Below are positions 15,483 to 22,968 of a DNA stretch of 27,260 bases, one piece after another. Both the position numbers and the translations under genes were made by a program. The notes below the pieces were generated by a model. That model saw only the letters and a list, made by a program, of their open reading frames with translations, searched no databases and had not been told where the DNA came from. Position 1 is the first letter of the stretch. The number at the start of each line of letters is the position of its first letter. The DNA comes from an uncultured Oscillospiraceae bacterium. Its GTDB lineage: Bacteria > Bacillota > Clostridia > Oscillospirales > Oscillospiraceae. The stretch is taken from contig CAJUPW010000016.1 of assembly GCA_910588635.1 (NCBI GenBank), positions 25,314 to 52,573 of the forward strand. Direction: 5' to 3'.

Positions 15483-15977
15483 ATGAAAAAAGTAGCCGTC
15501 ATTATGGGCTCCGACAGTGACTGGCCCGTGGTTCAGGGAGCCTGTAAGCAGCTGGACGAGTTCGGCATTCCCTGCGAGGCGCACATACTCTCGGCCCACC
15601 GCACGCCCGCGGCGGCTGCGGAATTCGCAAAAAACGCCCGGGCCAACGGCTTCGGCGTGCTCATCTGCGCCGCCGGCATGGCCGCCCATCTGGCCGGGGC
15701 CTTCGCCGGCAACTCCACCCTCCCTGTCATCGGCATCCCCATGAAAGGCGGGGCCATGGACGGGCTGGACGCCTTGCTGGCCACCGTTCAGATGCCCAGC
15801 GGCATCCCGGTGGCCACCGTGGCCATCAACGGGGCAAAAAACGCCGCCGTGCTGGCCGCCCAGATTCTGGCGGTGTCCGATGATGAATTGGCCGCCAGGC
15901 TGGACGCGGCCCGGGAAAAGATGGCCGATCAGATCGCGGAGAAAGAGGCCAGACTTCAGGCCGAGCTGAAAGGCTGA
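15483..15977 (+). CDS. purE: N5-carboxyaminoimidazole ribonucleotide mutase
   Basis: This 164-residue protein has the class I PurE pattern. MGSDSDWPV (residues 8-16) and SAHRTP (about 37-42) form the active site with the catalytic His, followed by CAAGMAAHLAG and AINGAKNAAVLAAQIL. It converts N5-CAIR to CAIR. Class I enzymes normally depend on PurK for N5-CAIR, and purK is not in the window, so it is elsewhere or the cell uses bicarbonate directly with AIR. It is the first gene of the operon, 7 bases after a good AAAGGAG site and directly behind the attenuator hairpin. Confidence 0.96.
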   Translation: MKKVAVIMGSDSDWPVVQGACKQLDEFGIPCEAHILSAHRTPAAAAEFAKNARANGFGVLICAAGMAAHLAGAFAGNSTLPVIGIPMKGGAMDGLDALLATVQMPSGIPVATVAINGAKNAAVLAAQILAVSDDELAARLDAAREKMADQIAEKEARLQAELKG

Positions 15978-16018
15978 CATCAAATTTGAATCAAAAATTT
16001 ATTTTGGAGGAATTTATC

Positions 16019-16705
16019 ATGGAAAACAAACTGGTTTATACCGGCAAGACCAAGAATGTCTACGCGCTGGACAACGGCAACTACCTGCTCAAGTTCAAGG
16101 ACGACTGCACCGGAAAGGACGGCGTGTTCGATCCCGGCGAGAACTCCGTGGGCCTGACCATTGAGGGTGTGGGCGACGTCAACCTGCGCATGTCCATCTA
16201 CTTCTTTGAGAAGATCAACGCCGCCGGCATCCGCACCCACTTCGTCTCCGCCGATCTGGCCAACACCACCATGGAGGTGCTGCCCGCCAAGGTCTTTGGC
16301 CACGGCCTGGAGGTCATCTGCCGCCACAAGGCGGTGGGCTCCTTCATCCGCCGGTACGGCGAGTATATCGAGGAGGGCGCCGACCTGCCCGCCTATGTGG
16401 AGACCACGTTCAAAAACGACGACAAGGGCGACCCTCTGGTGACCAGGGACGCCCTGGTTGCTCTGGGCGTGATGACCGAGGCGCAGTACGACGACATCAA
16501 GGATATGACCCAGAAAATCACCAAAATCGTGGCCGACGACCTGAAAGCCAAAGGTCTGGTGCTCTACGACATCAAGTTTGAGTACGGCTACGACCCCGAC
16601 GGCAAGGTAATGCTCATTGACGAGATCGCCTCCGGCAACATGCGGGTATATAAGGACGGGAAGTATATCGACCCCATGACTCTGTCCAAACTCTTCTTCG
16701 CATAA
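16019..16705 (+). CDS. purC: SAICAR synthase (divergent PurC)
   Basis: This 228-residue enzyme joins CAIR and aspartate using ATP. It starts MENKLVYTGKTKNVYALDNGNYLLKFKDD, the PurC N-terminal nucleotide-binding hairpin. It keeps the order of PurC blocks: EVICRHKAVGSFIRRYG (about residues 99-115), LVLYDIKFEYGYDPDGK and LIDEIASGNMRVY. The family's usual DEISPDTxRxW block reads DEIASGNMRVY here, and an extra DGVFDPGENSVGL insert follows the KDD. The start is the ATG at 16019, with GGAGG 8 bases upstream; a TTG at 15986 lacks one. It sits 41 bases after purE. The position between purE and purF supports the function despite the divergence. Confidence 0.92.
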   Translation: MENKLVYTGKTKNVYALDNGNYLLKFKDDCTGKDGVFDPGENSVGLTIEGVGDVNLRMSIYFFEKINAAGIRTHFVSADLANTTMEVLPAKVFGHGLEVICRHKAVGSFIRRYGEYIEEGADLPAYVETTFKNDDKGDPLVTRDALVALGVMTEAQYDDIKDMTQKITKIVADDLKAKGLVLYDIKFEYGYDPDGKVMLIDEIASGNMRVYKDGKYIDPMTLSKLFFA

Positions 16706-16726
16706 CTTTAAGGAGGACAAGCATAC

Positions 16727-18151
16727 ATGGGTGGCTTTTTCGGGGCCGTCTCCACACAGGACGTCTCCCTTGATATTTTTTTCGGGGTGGATTACCACTC
16801 CCACCTGGGCACCCGCCGGGGCGGCATGATTATCCATGACGCCAAGGACGGCTTTCAGCGCCAGATTCACTCCATTGAAAATACCCCCTTCCGCACCAAG
16901 TTTGAGAAGGACCTGGCCAATTTCCACGGCCGCTCCGGCATCGGCTGCATCAGCGACACCGACCCTCAGCCTCTGCTGGTGCGGTCCCATCTGGGGCTGT
17001 ACGCCATCACCACCGTGGGAATCATCAACAACGCCGAGGAGCTGGTCAACCAGTACTTTTCCGACCACGGACACCAGTTTATGGCTATGAGTTCCGGCAA
17101 GGTCAACTCCACCGAGTTGGCCGCCGCCCTCATCAACCAGAAGAACAACCTGGTGGACGGCATCCTCCACGCCCAGGAGGCGATTAAAGGCTCCCTTACC
17201 TTGCTGATCCTTACAGACAGCGGGGAGATTATCGCCGCCCGGGACCGGGTAGGACGCCTGCCCGTCCTCATCGGCAAAAACGACAAGGGCCACTGTGTCT
17301 CTTTCGAGTCCTTCGCCTACCACAAGCTGGGCTACGAGGACGCCTACGAGCTGGGTCCCCGGGAGATCGTCCGCATCCGGCCGGAGGGCTTCAACATCCT
17401 CTCCCCCGCCGGGAAGGAAATGAAAATCTGCGCCTTCCTCTGGTCCTACTATGGCTACCCCAACTCCAACTACGAGGGGGTCAACGTGGAGGTTATGCGC
17501 TACAAAAACGGCGCGATCATGGCCCGGGACGAGGAAAAGCGGGGCAGCCGGCCCCAGGTGGACTATGTGGCCGGCGTTCCCGACTCCGGCGTCCCCCACG
17601 CCATTGGCTACGCCAACGAGAGCCGCAGCCATTTCGCCCGGCCCTTTGTGAAATACACCCCCACCTGGCCCCGGTCCTTTATGCCAGCCAACCAGGAGGT
17701 CCGCAACCAGGTGGCCAAAATGAAGCAGATTCCCGTCCCCGAGCTGATTCAGGGCAAAAAGCTGCTCTTTGTGGACGACTCCATCGTCCGGGGCACCCAG
17801 CTGCGGGAAACAGTGGAATTTCTCTATGGGTCCGGGGCCAAGGAGGTCCACATGCGCTCCGCCTGCCCCCCCATCATGTACGGCTGCAAGTTTCTGAATT
17901 TCTCCAGCAGCAGGTCCGAAATGGAGCTGCTGGCCCGCCGCACCGTTCTGGAGCTGGAGGGCGACAAGGGGCTGGAGCACCTGGAGGAGTACGCCGACGG
18001 CTCCACCCGGCGGGGCCAGTGCATGCTGAAAACCATCTGTGAGAAATTCGGCTTCGACTCCCTGGGCTACCAGTCCCTGGACGGCCTCCTGGAGGCCATC
18101 GGCATCGACCGGGACAAGGTGTGTACCTACTGCTGGAACGGGAAGGAATAA
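16727..18151 (+). CDS. purF: Amidophosphoribosyltransferase with a degenerate glutaminase domain
   Basis: This 474-residue protein fits PurF, which makes phosphoribosylamine from PRPP. The C-terminal phosphoribosyltransferase half is intact: GVPDSGVPHAIGYA (283-296), KYTPTWPRSFMPANQEVR, and the PRPP loop LLFVDDSIVRGTQLR (346-360). Cys235, Cys387, Cys466 and Cys469 match the four [4Fe-4S] ligands of Bacillus PurF. The N-terminal Ntn-glutaminase half aligns over its whole length but begins MGGFFGA instead of the usual C-G-[IV]-F-G, so the nucleophile Cys is Gly (codon GGT). The HRGQE segment reads HLGTR, the GHVRYATAG segment is replaced by GCISDTD, and HNGN reads TVGI. Glutamine use should therefore be lost, while ammonia use could remain. 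AAGGAGG precedes the ATG. It follows purC by 21 bases. Confidence 0.93.
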   Translation: MGGFFGAVSTQDVSLDIFFGVDYHSHLGTRRGGMIIHDAKDGFQRQIHSIENTPFRTKFEKDLANFHGRSGIGCISDTDPQPLLVRSHLGLYAITTVGIINNAEELVNQYFSDHGHQFMAMSSGKVNSTELAAALINQKNNLVDGILHAQEAIKGSLTLLILTDSGEIIAARDRVGRLPVLIGKNDKGHCVSFESFAYHKLGYEDAYELGPREIVRIRPEGFNILSPAGKEMKICAFLWSYYGYPNSNYEGVNVEVMRYKNGAIMARDEEKRGSRPQVDYVAGVPDSGVPHAIGYANESRSHFARPFVKYTPTWPRSFMPANQEVRNQVAKMKQIPVPELIQGKKLLFVDDSIVRGTQLRETVEFLYGSGAKEVHMRSACPPIMYGCKFLNFSSSRSEMELLARRTVLELEGDKGLEHLEEYADGSTRRGQCMLKTICEKFGFDSLGYQSLDGLLEAIGIDRDKVCTYCWNGKE

Positions 18152-18161
18152 CATCATCTCC

Positions 18162-18183
18162 GGGCCGCCCGGGATGGCGGCCC
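18162..18183 (+). other. Hairpin between purF and purM
   Basis: An 8-base-pair GC-only stem (18162-18169 with 18176-18183) closes a six-base loop in the 60-base purF-purM gap. No T-run follows directly, so it more likely affects mRNA processing or stability than termination. Confidence 0.5.
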
Positions 18184-18211
18184 CCACATTATCTTTTATG
18201 GAGGTTTTACC

Positions 18212-19255
18212 ATGGAAAACTCCCATTCCGCATCCTACGCCGCCGCCGGCGTGGACATTGAGGCCGGCTACAAGGGCGTACAGCTGATGAAAAAGCATGT
18301 GGCCCGCACCATGATTCCCGGCGTGGTCAGCGGCATCGGCGGCTTCGGCGGCCTGTTTGCCCCCGACCTGTCCGGGATGAAGGAGCCCGTGTTTGTCTCG
18401 GGCACCGACGGTGTGGGCACCAAGATTCGTCTGGCCCAGCTGATGGACCGGCACGACACCATCGGCATCGACTGCGTGGCCATGTGCGTCAACGATATCA
18501 TCTGCTGCGGCGCGCGCCCGCTGTTCTTCCTGGACTACATCGCCATCGGCAAAAACGAGCCGGAGAAGGTGGCAGCGATTGTCTCCGGCGTGGCCGAGGG
18601 CTGCGTCCAGTCGGGCTGCGCCCTCATCGGCGGCGAGACCGCCGAGCACCCCGGCCTGATGGCCCCCGAGGACTACGATCTGGCCGGCTTCGCCGTGGGC
18701 GTGGTGGACCGTGAAAAGATCATCGACGGCTCCAGGGTCAGCGGGGGCGACGTTCTTATCGGCCTGACCTCCTCCGGGGTTCACTCCAACGGCTTCTCCC
18801 TGGTGCGCAAGGTTTTCGACATTGAGCACGCCGACCTGACTACCCCTATGGATGAGCTGGAGGGCAAATCTTTGGGCGAGGCCCTGCTGGCCCCCACCAA
18901 GCTCTATGTAAAGGCCGTTCTGGCCCTCATCGACGGCGGGATCGACCTCCACGGCGCCAGCCACATCACCGGCGGCGGCTTCTATGAGAACATCCCCCGC
19001 TGCCTGCCCAAGGGAATGACCGCTAAAATCGACAAATCCGCCCTGTGGATCGACCCCATCTTCCGGATGATCCAGCGGCTGGGGAATATTCCAGAGCACG
19101 ACATGTTCAATACCTTCAACATGGGCACCGGCATGGTGCTGGTGGTGGCCAAAGAGGATGTGGACAAGGCCGTTGCCGCCCTCAACAGCGAGGGTCAAGG
19201 CGCTAAGGTCATTGGCGATGTCGTGGCCGAGGACATTGGTGTGGAGCTGCTGTGA
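18212..19255 (+). CDS. purM: Phosphoribosylformylglycinamidine cyclo-ligase (AIR synthase)
   Basis: This 347-residue protein of the PurM/ThiL/SelD superfamily closes FGAM to AIR with ATP. The N-terminal YAAAGVDIEAGYKGVQLMK and VSGIGGFGGLF are classic PurM. FVSGTDGVGTKIRLA (about residues 62-76) is the ATP/substrate loop, ALIGGETAEHPGLM (about 137-150) is the metal-binding block, and SSGVHSNGFSLVRK (about 188-201) and HITGGGFYENIPR follow. GGAGG lies 7 bases before the ATG. Its stop TGA overlaps the purN start (TGATG), so the two are translationally coupled. Confidence 0.97.
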   Translation: MENSHSASYAAAGVDIEAGYKGVQLMKKHVARTMIPGVVSGIGGFGGLFAPDLSGMKEPVFVSGTDGVGTKIRLAQLMDRHDTIGIDCVAMCVNDIICCGARPLFFLDYIAIGKNEPEKVAAIVSGVAEGCVQSGCALIGGETAEHPGLMAPEDYDLAGFAVGVVDREKIIDGSRVSGGDVLIGLTSSGVHSNGFSLVRKVFDIEHADLTTPMDELEGKSLGEALLAPTKLYVKAVLALIDGGIDLHGASHITGGGFYENIPRCLPKGMTAKIDKSALWIDPIFRMIQRLGNIPEHDMFNTFNMGTGMVLVVAKEDVDKAVAALNSEGQGAKVIGDVVAEDIGVELL

Positions 19256-19881
19256 TGAAAAAAATTGCCGTCCTGGTCTCCGGCGGCGGGACCAATTTGC
19301 AGGCCCTCATCGACGCCCAGGGCCGGGGGGAGATCGTCAACGGGGAAATTGCCGCCGTCATTTCCTCCGCGCCCGAGGCCTACGCCCTGGAGCGGGCCAA
19401 AAAGGCCGGCATTCCCGGCTATGTGCTGGCCCGCCGGGACTACCCCTCCAGCCAGGCCATGACCCGGGCCCTGGTGGACAAGCTGCGAGAGCTGTCCATC
19501 GACCTGGTGGTGATGGCGGGCTTTATGACCATCGTCACCCGGGAGCTGTTTGAGGTCTACCCCAACGCCGTCATCAACATCCACCCCGCCCTGATCCCCT
19601 CTTTCTGCGGCAAGGGGGCCTACGGCCTCCATGTCCACGAGCAGGCCCTGGCCTACGGGGTGAAGGTGTCCGGGGCCACCGTCCACTTCGTCACCGAGGA
19701 GTGCGACTCAGGGCCCATCATTCTCCAACGGGCGGTGGACGTTCTCCCCGGCGACACCCCGGAAACCCTCCAGCGCCGGATCATGGAGCGGTGCGAGTGG
19801 AAGCTGCTGCCCCAGGCCGTCTCCCTGTTCTGTCAGAACCGGCTGCGGGTGGAGGGCCGCACCGTCCGAATCTTACCATAG
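19255..19881 (+). CDS. purN: Phosphoribosylglycinamide formyltransferase (GAR transformylase, folate-dependent)
   Basis: A 208-residue PurN that transfers a formyl group from 10-formyl-THF to GAR. The glycine-rich VLVSGGGTNLQALID opens the Rossmann-like half. The catalytic triad is seen as Asn108 and His110 in NIHPALIPSF, and Asp151 in EECDSGPI. The ATG at 19255 overlaps the purM stop by one base; a GTG one codon earlier is also possible. The purO ribosome-binding site overlaps the purN stop, which shows tight packing of the operon. Confidence 0.97.
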   Translation: MKKIAVLVSGGGTNLQALIDAQGRGEIVNGEIAAVISSAPEAYALERAKKAGIPGYVLARRDYPSSQAMTRALVDKLRELSIDLVVMAGFMTIVTRELFEVYPNAVINIHPALIPSFCGKGAYGLHVHEQALAYGVKVSGATVHFVTEECDSGPIILQRAVDVLPGDTPETLQRRIMERCEWKLLPQAVSLFCQNRLRVEGRTVRILP

Positions 19882-19893
19882 GAGGCAGCTGCC

Positions 19894-20598
19894 ATGACTG
19901 ATTTGATGAAATACCTCTCGGAAAACCCCTACCCCGGCCGGGGCATCGTCCTGGGCCGCACTGCCGACAACAAAAAGGCGGCTGTCGCCTACTTTATCAT
20001 GGGCCGCAGCGAAAACAGCCGCAACCGCGTCTTTGAGGAGACTGAGGACGGCATCCGCACCCGGGCCTTTGACGAGAGCAGGATGACCGACCCCTCCCTT
20101 ATCATTTACCACCCCGTCCGGCTGCTGGACAACGGCCTGCTGACGGTGACCAACGGCGACCAGACCGACACCATCCGGGACGCCATCGGCGAGGGCCACT
20201 GCTACCGCCACGCCCTGAACACCAGAAAGTTCGAGCCAGACGGACCCAACTGGACCCCCCGCATCTCCGGGGTGGTCAAGCCCGACGGGAGCTACAATCT
20301 GTCCGTTCTCAAGAGCATGGACGGCGACCCCTCCTGCTGCTGCCGGTATTTCTTTGAGTATGACGCCCCCGTCGCCGGCACGGGCCACCTGATCCACACC
20401 TATCAGGAAAACGCCGAGCCTCTCCCCTCCTTCCAGGGCGAGCCCCGCCGAGTAGCCATCAACGCCGCTGACGCCCGGTCCTGGGCGGAGGCGCTTTGGA
20501 ACGCTCTGAACAGTGAAAACAAGGTGTCCCTCTATGTCCAGCTCTTCGACCTGAATGACGGCAAGCGGGATATCGCCATCATCAATAAGCACGGCTGA
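19894..20598 (+). CDS. purO: IMP cyclohydrolase, PurO type
   Basis: This 234-residue protein resembles PurO, the archaeal-type IMP cyclohydrolase that closes FAICAR to IMP. It is unrelated to the cyclohydrolase half of PurH. Visible family features include NPYPGRGIVLGRTADNKKAAVAYFIMGRSENSRNRVF (residues 11-47), PSLIIYHPVRLLDNGLLTVTNGDQTDTI (about 68-95) and LNTRKFEPDGPNWTPRISGVV. The downstream purH2 gene encodes only the transformylase half of PurH, so PurO supplies the missing last step. AGGAGG (19880-19885) sits 8 bases before the ATG. This gene type is common in some Clostridia. Confidence 0.9.
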   Translation: MTDLMKYLSENPYPGRGIVLGRTADNKKAAVAYFIMGRSENSRNRVFEETEDGIRTRAFDESRMTDPSLIIYHPVRLLDNGLLTVTNGDQTDTIRDAIGEGHCYRHALNTRKFEPDGPNWTPRISGVVKPDGSYNLSVLKSMDGDPSCCCRYFFEYDAPVAGTGHLIHTYQENAEPLPSFQGEPRRVAINAADARSWAEALWNALNSENKVSLYVQLFDLNDGKRDIAIINKHG

Positions 20599-20613
20599 AA
20601 GAGGGGAGCGTAA

Positions 20614-21813
20614 ATGGGTCTCTTTGACCGCTTCAAGAAACAGGACAAGCCTGAGGTACAGCAGGAGCCGGAGGTCCCCGCCGCTTCGGAGGCGGGTTTG
20701 CTTGACTTCCACCCCTACGACACCGGGCTTGCTGAGGCAGTCCGGGCGCTGGAAGCGGACCTGCGGACGCTGAACACCAACGGACGGCGGCCTTGCGGTC
20801 GGGACGAGTTCATCGCCCTGCTGGCGGGAATCGCCGCTTTGCGCAAGACCCCCGGCATCCCCGGTCCCAACGAGTCTGGCCCTAACTACTTCATCACCTT
20901 GCCTAAATGCGCCGACCGCCCGGCGGAAATGGCGTGCAAAGCCCACATGGAGGAGATTTTCGGCATCACCGACAGAGAGTCCATGCTCCAGTTCTGCCGC
21001 CGGGAGCTGCGCTGCCACAACAACTATTTGGACTTTGAGGGCTTCTGGGAGGGCCGGCCGCCCTTCGACCTGGCCCGGCTCAACGGAGACGGACTGGAGT
21101 TTTTCACAACTGCCCGGGATTTCTCCGCCCAGTTCTACCCCATCGTGGGCCACAAGGGCTATCTGGCCTGGGATATCAGCGAGTGCGTAGGACACCTTCG
21201 GGCGGGCTATGCCTGCGGCTTGCTCACCCGTGAGGAATTTGACGAGATGGCGGAGCACTGGATTGTCCAGGCCCAGATTTTTAAGGACTGGACCGATTTT
21301 GCCGTCAGTCTGGTGTGCGGCGAGCTGTACTGGGACTTTCGGGGCGGCTCCAGGCTGCCTGAGCTGAACAAGGGGCTGGAACTGTGGTCCAGGCTGGTCC
21401 GCACCCTCCTCAACGATGGCGCCGCCTGGGCCAGCGGCCTGTGGTATGTGCCGCCCCGGAAGAAGGAGTACAGGCTGTGGGCCCCGGAGTTTAAATTGTA
21501 CCTCACCGACTGGGACGGCCCCAGCGGCTGCTTCGCCACCGACCACATCACCGTTCTGGGCAAAAAAGTGGGCTGGTGCTACCGGGAACAGCCCAGCGAG
21601 GGCCGCCCCGACAGCGGCTGGCGGTTTTTCTCCGGAGAGGAGAGCGACGAGTATGTCAACGATGTGGCCCACACCGACGTCTACGACCTGAACACCATCT
21701 GCAGCTACGACCCGGATATCCTTCCTCTGCTCAGCGCCCCTGTGGGCACCGCCTATATGCGGGGGCCGGACGGAAAATTCCACGCGGAACAGTACACGCC
21801 GCCGGAGGGCTGA
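20614..21813 (+). CDS. Uncharacterised DUF1266-DUF2185 fusion protein
   Basis: This 399-residue protein has no assigned function. It starts with MGLFDRFKK, then a Glu/Pro-rich linker (residues 10-28). A helical middle region, about 115-275, with VGHLRAGYACGLLTREEFDEMA and QIFKDWTDFAVSLVCGELYW, resembles DUF1266 (the YbeU/YbeR-like group). The C-terminal part, about 305-395 (CFATDHITVLGKKVGWCYREQP, SGWRFFSGEESDEY, DLNTICSYDPDILPLL), resembles DUF2185/Imm33-like domains, some of which are predicted immunity proteins. There is no signal peptide or membrane segment. It is embedded between purO and purH2 with gaps of 15 and 30 bases, so it is co-transcribed with purine genes. A link to purine metabolism is inference from position only. 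Confidence 0.8.
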   Translation: MGLFDRFKKQDKPEVQQEPEVPAASEAGLLDFHPYDTGLAEAVRALEADLRTLNTNGRRPCGRDEFIALLAGIAALRKTPGIPGPNESGPNYFITLPKCADRPAEMACKAHMEEIFGITDRESMLQFCRRELRCHNNYLDFEGFWEGRPPFDLARLNGDGLEFFTTARDFSAQFYPIVGHKGYLAWDISECVGHLRAGYACGLLTREEFDEMAEHWIVQAQIFKDWTDFAVSLVCGELYWDFRGGSRLPELNKGLELWSRLVRTLLNDGAAWASGLWYVPPRKKEYRLWAPEFKLYLTDWDGPSGCFATDHITVLGKKVGWCYREQPSEGRPDSGWRFFSGEESDEYVNDVAHTDVYDLNTICSYDPDILPLLSAPVGTAYMRGPDGKFHAEQYTPPEG

Positions 21814-21843
21814 TGTTATGTCAACCGAAAGGAGCACGATTTT

Positions 21844-22956
21844 ATGACCGAACTGGAACTGAAATACGGCTGCAACCCCAACCAGAAGCCGGCCCGCATC
21901 TTCATGGAGAGCGGCGAGCTGCCGCTGGAGGTTCTCAACGGCAGGCCGGGCTACATCAACTTTATGGACGCGCTGAACTCCTGGCAGCTGGTAAAGGCCC
22001 TGAAAAAAGCTACCGGCCTGCCCGCCGCCGCCTCCTTCAAGCACGTCTCTCCCGCCGGGGCGGCTCTGGGTCTGCCGCTGTCCGATGTGGAACGGAAGGT
22101 CTGCTTCGCCCCGGAGGGGGACCTCTCCCCCATCGCCTGCGCCTACATCCGGGCTCGGGGGGCCGACCGGCTGTGCTCCTTCGGCGACTGGGCGGCTCTG
22201 AGCGACACCTGCGACGCCGATACCGCCCGCTTCCTGGCCCTGGAGGTGTCCGACGGCGTCATCGCCCCGGACTACACCGTCGAGGCCCTGGAGATTCTGA
22301 AGCAGAAGCGCAAGGGCGGGTACAACGTGGTGAAGATTGACCCGGAGTACACCCCCGCCCCCATCGAGCGGCGGAACATCTTCGGTATCACCTTCGAGCA
22401 GGGCTACAACGACCTGACCATCAACGAAAAGATGCTGGAGAACATCGTCACCAGAAACCGTGACCTGCCCCAGGGGGCCAAAAACGACATGCTCCTCTCC
22501 CTCATCACCCTGAAATACACCCAGTCCAACTCGGTGTGCTACGTCAAGGACGGCCAGACGCTGGGCGTGGGCGCCGGCCAGCAGAGCCGCATCCACTGCA
22601 CCCGCCTGGCCGGGAACAAGGCGGACATCTGGTGGCTGCGCCGGCACCCCAAGGTGCTTGATCTCCCCTTCCCAGAGAACGTCCGCCGCCCCGACCGGGA
22701 CAACGCCATCGACGCCTTCATCGCCGACGTGCTCACCCAGAAGGAGAAAGCGGACTGGATCTCTCAGCTCTCCGGCGTCACCCTGGGCAGCGATGCCTTC
22801 TTCCCCTTCGGTGACAACGTGGAGCGGGCCCGGCAGTCGGGGGTGCAGTATATCGCCCAGCCTGGCGGCTCCATCCGGGACGACCAGGTCATCGAGACCG
22901 CCGATAAATACGGCATGGTCATGGCCTTCACCGGAACGCGCCTGTTCCACCACTAA
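21844..22956 (+). CDS. purH2: Stand-alone AICAR formyltransferase (PurH C-terminal domain only)
   Basis: This 370-residue protein corresponds to the AICAR transformylase part of bifunctional PurH and lacks the MGS-like IMP cyclohydrolase domain (about 200 residues) at its N-terminus. It starts directly with ELKYGCNPNQKPA. SFKHVSPAGAA holds the catalytic Lys66-His67 pair. The C-terminal block SDAFFPFGDNVERARQSGV, AQPGGSIRDDQVI and MAFTGTRLFHH is fully typical. It converts AICAR to FAICAR with 10-formyl-THF. PurO, two genes upstream, does the cyclisation. AAAGGAG lies 9 bases before the ATG. The absence of the N-terminal domain is real, as the upstream 30 bases hold only the end of the previous gene and a ribosome-binding site. 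Confidence 0.95.
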   Translation: MTELELKYGCNPNQKPARIFMESGELPLEVLNGRPGYINFMDALNSWQLVKALKKATGLPAAASFKHVSPAGAALGLPLSDVERKVCFAPEGDLSPIACAYIRARGADRLCSFGDWAALSDTCDADTARFLALEVSDGVIAPDYTVEALEILKQKRKGGYNVVKIDPEYTPAPIERRNIFGITFEQGYNDLTINEKMLENIVTRNRDLPQGAKNDMLLSLITLKYTQSNSVCYVKDGQTLGVGAGQQSRIHCTRLAGNKADIWWLRRHPKVLDLPFPENVRRPDRDNAIDAFIADVLTQKEKADWISQLSGVTLGSDAFFPFGDNVERARQSGVQYIAQPGGSIRDDQVIETADKYGMVMAFTGTRLFHH

Positions 22957-22968
22957 AGGGGGAAAATC

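Noticed and set aside
15292..15486. Leucine-rich 64-codon reading in the purE leader, considered as a leader peptide
   Set aside because: Its TTG is the promoter -35 box and its in-frame ATG lies in the -10 box, both upstream of the predicted transcript start, and no ribosome-binding site is present.
15986..16018. Longer purC start at TTG 15986
   Set aside because: No ribosome-binding site there, while GGAGG sits 8 bases before ATG 16019 and the family N-terminus begins at that point.
16727..16735. Sequencing error or wrong start hiding the PurF catalytic Cys
   Set aside because: A strong ribosome-binding site precedes this ATG, no Cys-containing alternative start exists, and the other glutamine-site motifs are also lost.
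18162..18183. Terminator splitting the purine operon after purF
   Set aside because: The hairpin lacks a directly following T-run, and no promoter is visible before purM.
15980..19198. 1,072-codon open frame on the minus strand opposite purC-purF-purM
   Set aside because: It mirrors strong GC-rich codon use of the true genes, has low-complexity Gly/Val/His composition, no family resemblance, and overlaps genes with complete motifs.
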